This document shows positions 8,454-15,972 of a stretch of DNA of 64,000 nt, in pieces. The position numbers and the translations under genes are program-made. The DNA comes from Heliomicrobium gestii (lineage in GTDB: Bacteria; Bacillota; Desulfitobacteriia; Heliobacteriales; Heliobacteriaceae). Where the stretch lies: contig NZ_WXEX01000012.1 of assembly GCF_009877435.1 (NCBI RefSeq), positions 1 through 64,000 of the forward strand, read 5' to 3'. Under the pieces are notes generated by a model. It saw nothing but the letters and a program-made list of their open reading frames with translations, did no database searches and was not told the origin of the DNA. Numbering within the stretch: the stretch's first letter is position 1; the number at the start of each line of letters is the position of its first letter.

Positions 8454-10056
8454 AGGTTGGATTGCCTTTGTGCTCCATGCCCACCTTCCCTTCGTCCGCC
8501 ACTTTGATCGGGACGACTACCTGGAAGAGCGTTGGCTCTTCGAAGCCATCACCGAATGTTACCTGCCGTTGCTCTCCGTCTTCGAGGGCTGGCGCCGAGA
8601 CGGATTGCCGGCGTCCATCACCCTGACCATGAGTCCCACGCTGTTGACCATGTTGGCAGACCCGCTTTTACAGGAGCGCTATGCCAAACATATCTCAAAA
8701 CTGACCCTGCTCGCCGATCTGGAGATAGAGCGCACGCGAGATGATCCGGCCTTTGCGCCGCTGGCCCAGATGTACCGAGACCGTTTCAATGAGGCGCTGC
8801 ACACCTTCAACGATCGCTATGGTCGTGATCTGATCGGCGCTTTCCGGCAATTGATGGACGCCGGCATCCTGGAGATCATCCCCTGTCCGGCGACCCATGG
8901 CTACCTGCCGCTGATGCGGCCCCACCCAGAGGCGCAGCGGGCGCAGATCGCTGTCGCTGTCGATACCTACCGGGACTATTTTCACCGCTCGCCGCCGGGG
9001 ATCTGGTTGTCCGAGTGCGCCTTTCACCCCGGTTTGGAAAACATCCTCGCCGACTTCCACCTGCGCTATTTCATCACCGACGCTCACGGAATTCTCTACG
9101 CCACCCCCCGGCCGCGCTACGGCCTTCACGCGCCCTTGATGACGCCAGCCGGCGTCGCCGCCTTCGGCCGTGACGTAGAATCGTCAAAACAGGTCTGGAG
9201 CAAGGATGAGGGGTATCCCGGCGACGGCGATTACCGGGAGTACTACCGCGACATCGGCTATGACCTGGATTTTGAGTATGTGCGCCCTTTCATCCATCCC
9301 GAGGGCATCCGGTTGCATACGGGGTTCAAGTACCACCGCATCACCGACCGGGAAGGCAACCACAAAGAGGCTTATGTGCCAGAATGGGCTGAGGCGAAGG
9401 CGGCTGTCCATGCGGGCAACTTCCTCTTCAACCGCTCACGCCAGTTGGAGTGGTTGAGCAGCCTGATGCCTGAGCGACCTCCCCTGATTCTCTGCCCCTA
9501 TGACGCTGAGTTGTTCGGCCACTGGTGGTATGAGGGGCCGCGCTTTCTCGATCAGGTCATTCGCCAGCAGGGGCAAGTGGACCCGGAAATCGCCTTCATC
9601 ACCCCTGGGCGTTATCTCGATCAGGCGCCGCGGATTCAGCCGGCCATGCCCAATGAATCGAGTTGGGGCGACGCCGGCTACCATGAGGTGTGGTTGGAAA
9701 ACAGCAACCACTGGCTTTACCGTCACCTGCACCGCGCGGCGGAGCGGATGGTGCGCCTGTCGAGGGAACAGGGGGACCGGGACGGCTTGTCTCGCCGCGC
9801 CCTCAACCAGATGGCCCGCGAACTGCTGTTGGCCCAGAGCAGCGATTGGGCTTTTATCATGAAGACCGACACGGCGGTGCGCTACGCCGTCAACCGCTCT
9901 GTCTATCACCTCAACAACTGTTCACATCTCTACGAGATGTTGCGCGGCAAATCGCCCATGGAAGAACAGGTCATCCGCGACCTGGAGGAACGAAGCCCCA
10001 TTTTCCCGAACATGGACTACCGCACCTACTGTGACGCCGGATCACCCGTCCACTAA
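8446..10056 (+). CDS. GH57 1,4-alpha-glucan branching enzyme (DUF1957 C-terminal domain)
   Basis: 536 residues; ATG 8446 with GGAGG at 8 bases, overlapping the DUF4912 gene by 8 bases. The start FVLHAHLPFVRH is GH57 region 1; region 3 GIWLSECAFHPG carries the nucleophile glutamate, and region 4 YDAELFGHWWYEGP the acid/base aspartate. The C-terminal helical domain ends SPIFPNMDYRTY, typical of GH57 branching enzymes. It would add alpha-1,6 branches to glucans made by the GT4 synthase encoded 1 kb away on the other strand. The length fits the family (about 520-560). Confidence 0.9.
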   Translation: MTKGWIAFVLHAHLPFVRHFDRDDYLEERWLFEAITECYLPLLSVFEGWRRDGLPASITLTMSPTLLTMLADPLLQERYAKHISKLTLLADLEIERTRDDPAFAPLAQMYRDRFNEALHTFNDRYGRDLIGAFRQLMDAGILEIIPCPATHGYLPLMRPHPEAQRAQIAVAVDTYRDYFHRSPPGIWLSECAFHPGLENILADFHLRYFITDAHGILYATPRPRYGLHAPLMTPAGVAAFGRDVESSKQVWSKDEGYPGDGDYREYYRDIGYDLDFEYVRPFIHPEGIRLHTGFKYHRITDREGNHKEAYVPEWAEAKAAVHAGNFLFNRSRQLEWLSSLMPERPPLILCPYDAELFGHWWYEGPRFLDQVIRQQGQVDPEIAFITPGRYLDQAPRIQPAMPNESSWGDAGYHEVWLENSNHWLYRHLHRAAERMVRLSREQGDRDGLSRRALNQMARELLLAQSSDWAFIMKTDTAVRYAVNRSVYHLNNCSHLYEMLRGKSPMEEQVIRDLEERSPIFPNMDYRTYCDAGSPVH

Positions 10057-10062
10057 TCCACG

Positions 10063-10097
10063 GCCGCCCTCTCCCCAAGAACGGCGAGGGCGGCTAT
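10063..10097 (+). terminator. Probable terminator after the GH57 gene
   Basis: A 9 bp perfect stem GCCGCCCTC / GAGGGCGGC (10063-10071 and 10086-10094) follows the GH57 stop by 6 bases. The trailing sequence TATTTGG is a poor U-tract, so efficiency is uncertain. Confidence 0.5.
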
Positions 10098-10178
10098 TTG
10101 GCATTGCGCTTTATCCCTTTTGGGTTAGGCGGGAGCGTTCGCCCTGCTTTTTGCGGTTGCGCCACTTTATGCGCTGTT

Positions 10179-10586
10179 TTATGGGCTGTTTTTGGGATGA
10201 ACCTCTTTGGTGATATCGATGGCGTCGATTTTGGCTTTCAGGTCCTCGTCCTCCCGCAATGGACAGGGACCTTTCCGTTTTCGTTCACAATCCCATACAG
10301 CCATCGTCGTATCGACAACCATTTCAATCAGGGGATCATTGGAGATGCCCAGCGCCTTGGCGCGGTCGATGGCGATGGCTCTGGTTTCTTCCTTCGAAAG
10401 GGAACGACTGCACGCCCTCTGCTGCACCATAAATGTGACCATCTTGATCGCTTCCATATCGCGTTTCCAATTTTCGACGCCGCTTTTTCTCTGCTGCTGC
10501 AATAGCCCGATCACCCAGCCGATCACAGCAGTGAGTAGCGCCTTACATGCTTCGATCACGCTCGGATCTTGCCAAAAATCCGCCAT
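10179..10586 (-). CDS. Small membrane protein resembling LL-H type phage holins
   Basis: 135 residues; ATG preceded by GGGGGGAG at 5 bases. A single hydrophobic helix (about residues 13-30, ALLTAVIGWVIGLL) is followed by a charged region with MVQQRACSRSLSKEETRAIAIDRAKALGISNDPLIEMVV. The layout of one membrane helix, a K/E-rich helix and an IEMVV segment resembles the LL-H holin family found in Firmicutes phages, but no other phage gene is near. It stands alone between glucan genes. Function is inferred only from pattern. Confidence 0.55.
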   Translation of the reverse strand: MADFWQDPSVIEACKALLTAVIGWVIGLLQQQRKSGVENWKRDMEAIKMVTFMVQQRACSRSLSKEETRAIAIDRAKALGISNDPLIEMVVDTTMAVWDCERKRKGPCPLREDEDLKAKIDAIDITKEVHPKNSP

Positions 10587-10643
10587 ACTCTCTCCCCCCT
10601 CATTTTCATCATACGCATGGTCTAAAAAAATGATTTAGACATG

Positions 10644-10668
10644 AAAAAACCGCAGCGATACTGCGGTT
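10644..10668 (-). terminator. Terminator-like hairpin, minus strand
   Basis: An 8 bp stem AACCGCAG / CTGCGGTT with a 5-base loop; read on the minus strand it ends in TTTTTT. It could end transcripts coming from the glycogen synthase gene to the right, passing under the small plus-strand gene. Confidence 0.55.
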
Positions 10669-10739
10669 ATACCGTTTATACTTTTGTTGCTGCATCATAT
10701 GGAGCCTGATGTTCTTTACCCGAAAGAGGTTTTACTACC

Positions 10740-11018
10740 ATGAAATCAAACCGTTATAAAGGAAACCGTCGCCTCTCCCGTTGGGTCGAAGAGATCGCTG
10801 CCACCGAGCGCGTCGCCTTTATTCGATTTGCCGACGGACAGGCATCGGGACTGGGATTGCGTTTGCTTGAGGGCTATGCCCACCTGTTGTATGTGGTCGC
10901 CCTGGAACCTGCGCAGGGATGGTATGCGGTGCACGCCACCCCTGAGTGTTGGACGGAGTTGCCGGCCATCCTGAGGAGCCTTCCCCGCCCCCCTGTGGAG
11001 ATCCGTTACTCCCGCTAG
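10740..11018 (+). CDS. Hypothetical protein, 92 residues
   Basis: ATG at 10740, with GAAAGAGG about 11 bases upstream. Basic N-terminus (MKSNRYKGNRRLSRW), then a compact alpha/beta pattern with YAHLLYVVALEPAQGWYAVHATPECW. No signal peptide, no membrane helix and no family that I recognise. It converges with the glycogen synthase gene, 81 bases apart. Codon use matches its neighbours, so it is probably real. Confidence 0.6.
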   Translation: MKSNRYKGNRRLSRWVEEIAATERVAFIRFADGQASGLGLRLLEGYAHLLYVVALEPAQGWYAVHATPECWTELPAILRSLPRPPVEIRYSR

Positions 11019-11099
11019 CGGCTGCGAAAAGGAACCAAGGCGCATCCTTCCGCCTGTCATCGCTCGCGGCATCGCGCGACAATCGGCTAGACAATCGGC

Positions 11100-12350
11100 T
11101 TAATGCCTTGATCCTGTCTGCAATAGCTGACTGAACCCTTTGAAGCGAAAGAGGGACACCGGTCCGCGCCGCTCCGCCAGGTTCGCTTCGGTTTTCACCG
11201 TCTTATAGACCTGGAGTGTCTGGGCGGCGATGGCCGACCACGAATAGACCTCCCGCACCTCCCGGGCGGCCTGTTTCGTCATCGCCTTGACGAGCAGTTC
11301 ATCATCAAGGGCGGTGATGATCTGCTCGGCCAGGGAGTTCACATTGCCCGTCAACGCCTTCAACCCGTTTTGCCGGTGCCGGACGATTTCCGCCAAACCG
11401 CCCGTATCAGAGACAACGACCGGCGTTTCAGCGGCCATGCCTTCCAGGGCGACGATGCCAAAGGGTTCGTACAAACTGGGGAACACGGCCACATCAGCAG
11501 CCCGGAGCAGCCCTACCTTCGTCGCGCCGTGAACATAGCCGGCAAAATGAACCTTGTCACCGACACCATTGCGGTTGGCCAGGTGTTTTAAATAGTTCAT
11601 CTGTGTCCCTGTCCCGCCGATAACGAGCTTGGCGGGATGGCGGCGAAGGATCTGGGGCATCGCTTCGACCAGGACCTGCACGCCCTTTTCCCAGACCAGG
11701 CGACCCACATAAAAGAGAATCCGCTCATGGTCAGCGGCATAATCGCTGCGGCGAAATCCCTGGGCTTTGGCCGCAGTGAACTCATCGGGATGGACGCCAT
11801 TGGGGATGACGGCGATCTTGTCGCCAGGCATCTGGAAGATCCGGCCCAACTCCCGCTCCATATGTTGACTGCAGACGATCACCCGCCAGGCCTCATAGCC
11901 CAACCACCACTCGACCTGGCTGATATACCGCTGCAGGTCATTGTGCAGGCCGTTGTGACGCCCCCATTCGGTGGCGTGAATGGTGGCGATCAGGGGCTTT
12001 TGCCAGCCGTGTTTCAAGGCCCGTCCGGCATAGGCGACCAGCCAATCATGGGCGTGAACAACGTCAAAATCGCCGTATTCACCGGCCACGGCCAGCGCTT
12101 TTTCCAGAAAGGCGAAGTTGAGATGATGGATGTCGCCGGCAAAATCGAGGGACCATAAGGAATAGGGATGGATGCGATGGACGGTGACGCCCCGATCCCG
12201 CTCGGTCGCCGGCAGGCCGTCTCCCCCCTGGGTGATCACATGGACCTCGTGGCCCTGTTGGGTCAACGCCCCAGACAGCCCGTGAACATGGGGGGCCAGT
12301 CCGCCGACGACACGCGGCGGGTATTCCCAAGACAGCATGAGGATTCGCAA
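11100..12350 (-). CDS. GT4 family glycogen/starch synthase-like glycosyltransferase
   Basis: 416 residues from TTG 12350, 8 bases after GGGAGGGG; the open frame continues upstream but family similarity begins exactly here (RILMLSWEYPPRVVGG). N-terminal Rossmann domain with the glucose-binding GG near residues 15-16, DVVHAHDWL at about 90, and C-terminal GT-B domain with FYVGRLVWEKGVQ, HFAGYVHG and the EPFGIVALEGMA (Ex7E) motif. GT4 synthases of this type pair with GH57 branching enzymes in Firmicutes and archaea, and the GH57 gene lies 1 kb away. Donor (ADP- or UDP-glucose) cannot be decided from sequence. Confidence 0.85.
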   Translation of the reverse strand: MRILMLSWEYPPRVVGGLAPHVHGLSGALTQQGHEVHVITQGGDGLPATERDRGVTVHRIHPYSLWSLDFAGDIHHLNFAFLEKALAVAGEYGDFDVVHAHDWLVAYAGRALKHGWQKPLIATIHATEWGRHNGLHNDLQRYISQVEWWLGYEAWRVIVCSQHMERELGRIFQMPGDKIAVIPNGVHPDEFTAAKAQGFRRSDYAADHERILFYVGRLVWEKGVQVLVEAMPQILRRHPAKLVIGGTGTQMNYLKHLANRNGVGDKVHFAGYVHGATKVGLLRAADVAVFPSLYEPFGIVALEGMAAETPVVVSDTGGLAEIVRHRQNGLKALTGNVNSLAEQIITALDDELLVKAMTKQAAREVREVYSWSAIAAQTLQVYKTVKTEANLAERRGPVSLFRFKGFSQLLQTGSRH

Positions 12351-12471
12351 AGAAACCCCTCCCGGAACTCTGCAGTTTGAAGACGGGCCAAGCCCCTTTG
12401 TCCGTCTCCCCGCAGGCATTGATATTTGTCTGGAGCCGCATAAGGCAGAGGGCCGGGGCCGAGAGCGGCCC

Positions 12472-12837
12472 CTAGCCGTTGTGCACCTGTATGGTCCAGT
12501 TGACGCCGTTGTTGTTGTCCCAGTTGTTGATGGAATCATGGAAACAGAAGTGCATGGCGCCCAGATCATGGGCGGGAAGAACCTTCACCCAGCCATAGCC
12601 GGTTTTGTCCATCGACACGTCATCGACCTTTTTCCAGTTCTCCGAATCACCGTACCCCACGTGCAGATAGACCTTGTCGGCGCCGCTGTTGGCGAGCAGC
12701 CCTGAATAGAGGATGCAGACCTCCTGCCCGGCTGTGGCAGGTAGGGGATCGATCCTCACCCCGCCGGGATACATATTCTCGGCCATCGCTTCCAAGCGGT
12801 TGTCGACACTGAAACGGGTGTACTTCTTGTCGGCCAC
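12472..12837 (-). CDS. Stand-alone starch-binding module (CBM25/CBM53-like)
   Basis: 121 residues from GTG 12837, 6-7 bases after GGAGGTGATGG; a longer upstream reading has no ribosome site. Almost the whole protein is one beta-sandwich carbohydrate-binding module: VCILYSGLLANSGADKVYLH, HVGYGDSENW, and FCFHDSINNWDNNNG, where the Trp and the NNWDNN motif are the expected alpha-glucan ligands. No signal peptide and no catalytic domain, so it may coat intracellular glycogen. It lies just upstream of the glycogen synthase with the same orientation (121 bases apart), which supports a role in glucan storage. Confidence 0.8.
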   Translation of the reverse strand: MADKKYTRFSVDNRLEAMAENMYPGGVRIDPLPATAGQEVCILYSGLLANSGADKVYLHVGYGDSENWKKVDDVSMDKTGYGWVKVLPAHDLGAMHFCFHDSINNWDNNNGVNWTIQVHNG

Positions 12838-12994
12838 TCCATCACCTCCATCGTACTCGGCGTTGGGGGACCTCCGACCTTCCCTAGTATGCGGCGTTGC
12901 GCCCCGCCCTATGACCGAAGCTTCTGGGGAATGCCGATCAATTGGGGAAATGATTTCAGGAACAAGGCGATTCCGGGAAAAGTCCTCCTGGGCA

Positions 12995-13030
12995 TAAAAA
13001 AAACGGCCCCGGCGCATGATGCGCCGGGAA
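12995..13030 (-). terminator. Rho-independent terminator after nifV
   Basis: Read on the minus strand, CCCGGCGCAT / ATGCGCCGGG forms a 10 bp GC-rich stem with a minimal loop, followed after GCCG by eight T residues. It lies 50 bases after the nifV stop. Confidence 0.85.
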
Positions 13031-13080
13031 CCGATTGGAATGCCGCTTGAAACAACCTCATGGCGAAAGCCGATAAGGGC

Positions 13081-14220
13081 TTAGTGTTCGGGATAGCCAA
13101 AGAGCTCTTCGTAGATGAACATGAGTTCCTTTTCGAAGAGGGTCCGCTTCAATTCCACAGCGGTCTCACGAACACGAGCCAGCACTTCGGCGGCCTGCAC
13201 TTCGGTGAGGTCGATCTCGAATTCACGGAATTTGGACTTAATCGAGGCGGTGCCGGAGTGTTTGCCGATGACGATTTGACGGGCCAGGCCCACTTCTTCC
13301 GGGGAGATGACTTCGTAGGTTTTGGGGTTTTTCAGCACGCCGTCGCCATGGATGCCCGATTCATGGGCAAACATGTTGCTGCCGACGATGGATTTCCAGG
13401 TGGGCAAGAAGCGCCCCGAGGCTTTGGAGACATATTCGCAGAGGTCGCGGAACTTCTCCGACTTGAAGCCCAGGTCGATTCCGTCACAATATTTAAGCGC
13501 CATGACGACTTCTTCCAGCGCCGCGTTGCCAGCCCGCTCGCCAAGACCGTTGACGGTCACGCCGATATGGGTGGCGCCGGCGCGGACCCCGGCGATGGCG
13601 TTGGCCGTGGCCATGCCGAAGTCGTCGTGGGTGTGCATTTCGATGTCGATATCAACGGCTTCGCGTAGCCGTTTGATGTTATCATAGATCTTAAAGGGCT
13701 CCATAATGCCGACAGTGTCGCAGTAGCGCAGGCGGTTGGCGCCGAGCTTCTTGGCTTCCGTGGCAAACTGGATCAAGAACTCGATGTCCGAACGGGAAGC
13801 GTCTTCCGCGTTGATGGAGACATAGAGGCCCTGCCCCTTGGCGAACTCAACAGCCTTCATCATCGACTCCAGCACCCATTCGCGGGAGGTGCGCAGCTTA
13901 TGTTGGATATGGATGTCGGAAGTGGAGATGGAGATGGCCACAGCGTCACAGCCGCAATCGATGGAGTGCTGGATGTCGGAGATGACGGCGCGGTTCCAAC
14001 CCATGATGCTGGCCTTCAGGCCCATCTTGCAAATCTTCGCAATGGTTTCTTTTTCATCGCCGCCCATGACAGGAATACCCGCCTCGATCTGGTGAACCCC
14101 GATCTCATCGAGCATCTTGGCAATACGGAGTTTTTCTTTGTTGGCGAAAACAACACCTGCTGTCTGTTCGCCGTCGCGTAACGTAGTGTCGACGATGGAA
14201 ATTTGCCGGTTGGTCAACAC
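13081..14220 (-). CDS. nifV: Homocitrate synthase (NifV type)
   Basis: About 379 residues. Condenses acetyl-CoA with 2-oxoglutarate; homocitrate is a component of the nitrogenase FeMo cofactor. DRE-TIM family marks: VDTTLRDGEQTAG near the N-terminus, IEMHTHDDFGMATAN with the metal-binding His-x-His, NGLGERAGNAALEEV, and HESGIHGDG in the C-terminal half. It lacks the LeuA regulatory domain, as NifV proteins do. Start candidates are GTG 14226, GTG 14220 and TTG 14217; 14220 leaves about 5 bases to GAGGGG. No other nif gene is in the window, so a role in lysine or other 2-oxoacid chemistry is a lesser possibility. Confidence 0.85.
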   Translation of the reverse strand: MLTNRQISIVDTTLRDGEQTAGVVFANKEKLRIAKMLDEIGVHQIEAGIPVMGGDEKETIAKICKMGLKASIMGWNRAVISDIQHSIDCGCDAVAISISTSDIHIQHKLRTSREWVLESMMKAVEFAKGQGLYVSINAEDASRSDIEFLIQFATEAKKLGANRLRYCDTVGIMEPFKIYDNIKRLREAVDIDIEMHTHDDFGMATANAIAGVRAGATHIGVTVNGLGERAGNAALEEVVMALKYCDGIDLGFKSEKFRDLCEYVSKASGRFLPTWKSIVGSNMFAHESGIHGDGVLKNPKTYEVISPEEVGLARQIVIGKHSGTASIKSKFREFEIDLTEVQAAEVLARVRETAVELKRTLFEKELMFIYEELFGYPEH

Positions 14221-14264
14221 CCTCACCCCTCAATTGTATTTTATCTTTCTCTTTGGTAAAGACT

Positions 14265-14270
14265 ATTATA
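14265..14270 (-). promoter_or_regulatory. -10 box ahead of nifV
   Basis: Perfect TATAAT on the minus strand, about 45 bases upstream of the nifV start. The matching -35 (GTTTGC at 17 bases) is poor. No clear -24/-12 sigma-54 site is visible, although nif genes often have one. Confidence 0.4.
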
Positions 14271-14397
14271 TTTTAGCATAACTGCAAGCAAACGCAAGAA
14301 TAGGAGCTTTCATATACTGTATACAGCATTATTTGCCGGGATTTGACCTTTTTTGGGTTATTTTTCGTCTTTTTTGTCAACGTCGATCCCTTTGATT

Positions 14398-14610
14398 TTA
14401 CACCCATTCGACAGCGGTGATCTTCTGCGTTGGAATCGGCTGTATCGTGGGATCGAGAATATCGTCGCGGATCCCATATGCGATGGTCGGTGTCAGGTCG
14501 ACGATCTGGAACCGTTTGACATCGCCGTCGGCAAAATAGACATAGACCTTCCGTCCCTGCTCTTTCGCCTGTTCCAGCATGCTATGCACTCTTCCCCGGT
14601 GCAATCCCAT
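14398..14610 (-). CDS. Hypothetical protein, 70 residues
   Basis: ATG at 14610 follows AGGGGGCG at 5-6 bases; an internal ATG at 14580 is possible. Basic start (MGLHRGRVHSMLEQ), then a probable small beta fold: KVYVYFADGDVKRFQIVDLTP and QKITAVEWV. No signal peptide or membrane helix. It sits between nifV and the peroxiredoxin gene on the same strand, 75 bases after the latter. I do not recognise a family. Confidence 0.6.
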   Translation of the reverse strand: MGLHRGRVHSMLEQAKEQGRKVYVYFADGDVKRFQIVDLTPTIAYGIRDDILDPTIQPIPTQKITAVEWV

Positions 14611-14685
14611 GTTTTCGCCCCCTGCCCGCCCGATTTGATCGACTCCACCGGCGCCCTTTGCCAGTGACGACAGAACACCGCCGGA

Positions 14686-15159
14686 TCAGCGCGGCTGTAA
14701 CGCCTGGAGCACTGCGGCGGCATGGCCGGCCGATTTGACCTTGCGGTAGATCTGCTGGATATTCCCTTGCGGATCGATGAGAAAGGTGGACCGTTCGATG
14801 CCGATGGACTTTTTGCCGTAAAGCGTCTTTTCCTTTAAAACCTGATAGGCATTGCAAAGGGTGCTGTCGCTGTCACTGAGCAGCAGGAAGGGGAGGCACT
14901 GTTTCTCGGCAAAGCGTTCGTGCGATTTGACGCTGTCGCGGCTCACACCTAAAATGACGGCATTCGCTGCTTCGAATTGGCTGTGCAGGTCGCGAAACTC
15001 CTGCGCTTCCAGGGTGCACCCGGCTGTATTGTCTTTGGGATAAAAATAGAGCGCCACAGGGCGTCCTAAAAACTGGCTCAGACGCACCGTTTCCCCGTTG
15101 GAAGCCGGCAGTTCGAAATCGGGCGCCTTCTGACCGATGGTCAGTTCCTCCATATGCAT
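14686..15159 (-). CDS. bcp: Peroxiredoxin, Bcp/PrxQ family
   Basis: 157 residues from ATG 15159 with GGGGAGG at 4 bases; ATG 15153 is an alternative. Reduces hydrogen peroxide and organic hydroperoxides. The peroxidatic cysteine is in DNTAGCTLEAQEFRD. In most Bcp proteins a resolving cysteine follows five residues later; here that position is Gln. Other cysteines are in EKQCLPF, 40 residues after the first, and in STLCNAY, so disulfide formation with a more distant cysteine or a 1-Cys mechanism is likely. It lies directly downstream of the ATC-hydrolase-like gene (19 bases), suggesting co-transcription. Confidence 0.88.
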   Translation of the reverse strand: MHMEELTIGQKAPDFELPASNGETVRLSQFLGRPVALYFYPKDNTAGCTLEAQEFRDLHSQFEAANAVILGVSRDSVKSHERFAEKQCLPFLLLSDSDSTLCNAYQVLKEKTLYGKKSIGIERSTFLIDPQGNIQQIYRKVKSAGHAAAVLQALQPR

Positions 15160-15178
15160 ATAGCCTCCCCAGCGGTGA

Positions 15179-15655
15179 TCATGACTTTTTGCGAAATACC
15201 ATCCGGCAACAGGCGTCACCGGCGCCGATGCGTTTTTCGGGAATAAATTCAAAGTCCGGGAAGCAGGCCATGATGCCTCGGTCGCCCTGAACAGCCCAGT
15301 CGCAAAGACGATCGGTCTCTTTGACGTCACAGCCGTGGCGCTCCCGCCAAGCGTCGACGAGGGGGCAGCGGTGAAACTCAATGACCGCCTGTTCCGGCGT
15401 CACCTCAACAATCTTCATCTCAAAGATCGCCTGGGACGTGGGCCGGGCAAACTGGGCGATCAACTTTTCCATCTCCGCCGTCGGCTCCATGGCCTGGCCT
15501 TTCATCTGGCCGTAGCGGAAAATGGCTTTCTTCGCCAGCGTCTCGGCGTCGACACCCATGGCCTGGGCCTCATCGAGAAGCAGGTAAAACCAAGTAGCCC
15601 GGTCTTGAAAGGCTTGCCGGACCGTTTCCAGGGAAAAGGTTTCGGACTGGCTCAT
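15179..15655 (-). CDS. L-2-amino-thiazoline-4-carboxylic acid hydrolase family protein
   Basis: 158 residues; ATG 15655 preceded by GGAGGAGG at about 6 bases. The family pattern is visible: RATWFYLLLDEA near the start, then FHRCPLVDAWRERHGCD, RLCDWAVQGDRG and a C-terminal GAGDACCRM. The spaced cysteines (CPLV, GCD, LCD, ACC) are the conserved feature of this group. Named for cysteine production from ATC in Pseudomonas; in Clostridia many members are uncharacterised and may bind a metal or cluster, so the substrate is unknown. Probably co-transcribed with the peroxiredoxin gene. Confidence 0.75.
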   Translation of the reverse strand: MSQSETFSLETVRQAFQDRATWFYLLLDEAQAMGVDAETLAKKAIFRYGQMKGQAMEPTAEMEKLIAQFARPTSQAIFEMKIVEVTPEQAVIEFHRCPLVDAWRERHGCDVKETDRLCDWAVQGDRGIMACFPDFEFIPEKRIGAGDACCRMVFRKKS

Positions 15656-15972
15656 CGTGCGCCTCCTCCATTCTCCTTGATCACCGGACAGTTTTCTGTT
15701 CCTGCCGGCTCAGATGCATGATTTCGATGTTTGGTTCGGTGCTTGCTCGGATTGTTGTCTGATGGTGTCTGTCGCCGTTGACGGTTGGCTGATGCGGTTG
15801 TTGATGTTACAGACATGTTTTCTTCGACGACCGGCGATATCATTCCTTTGCCCGTTCACCCTTTGTTAAAAAATAAAAAAAGTCCGCCCTGTGCTGAGCA
15901 ACCGAAAGTGGGAGGGCGCGCACGCTGACCCCGGAGCGGCCCTTGGTTTTTTGCCAAGTGGCCGCTCCTTTC
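15656..15972. other. Intergenic region holding hairpins between addA and a minus-strand promoter zone
   Basis: The right portion, nearest addA, carries two hairpins. One spans 15933-15967, a stem of about 15 bp (GGAGCGGCC ... GGCCGCTCC with CCTTGG/CCAAG inside) followed on the plus strand by TTTCTT. The other is described as the addA terminator. The left portion, 15656-15870, should contain the promoter of the ATC-hydrolase/peroxiredoxin pair; no convincing gene is seen there. Confidence 0.5.
15872..15921 (-). terminator. Probable terminator of the yhaM-addB-addA operon
   Basis: Read on the minus strand, CGCCCT (in GCGCGCCCTCCC) can pair with AGGGCG, and this is followed by GACTTTTTTTATTTTTT. 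The stem is short with a long loop, but the T-rich run is strong and lies about 50-100 bases after the addA stop. Confidence 0.5.

Noticed and set aside
15933-15967. Long hairpin as the addA terminator
   Set aside because: On the minus strand it lacks a T-tract; the hairpin at 15872-15921 fits better.
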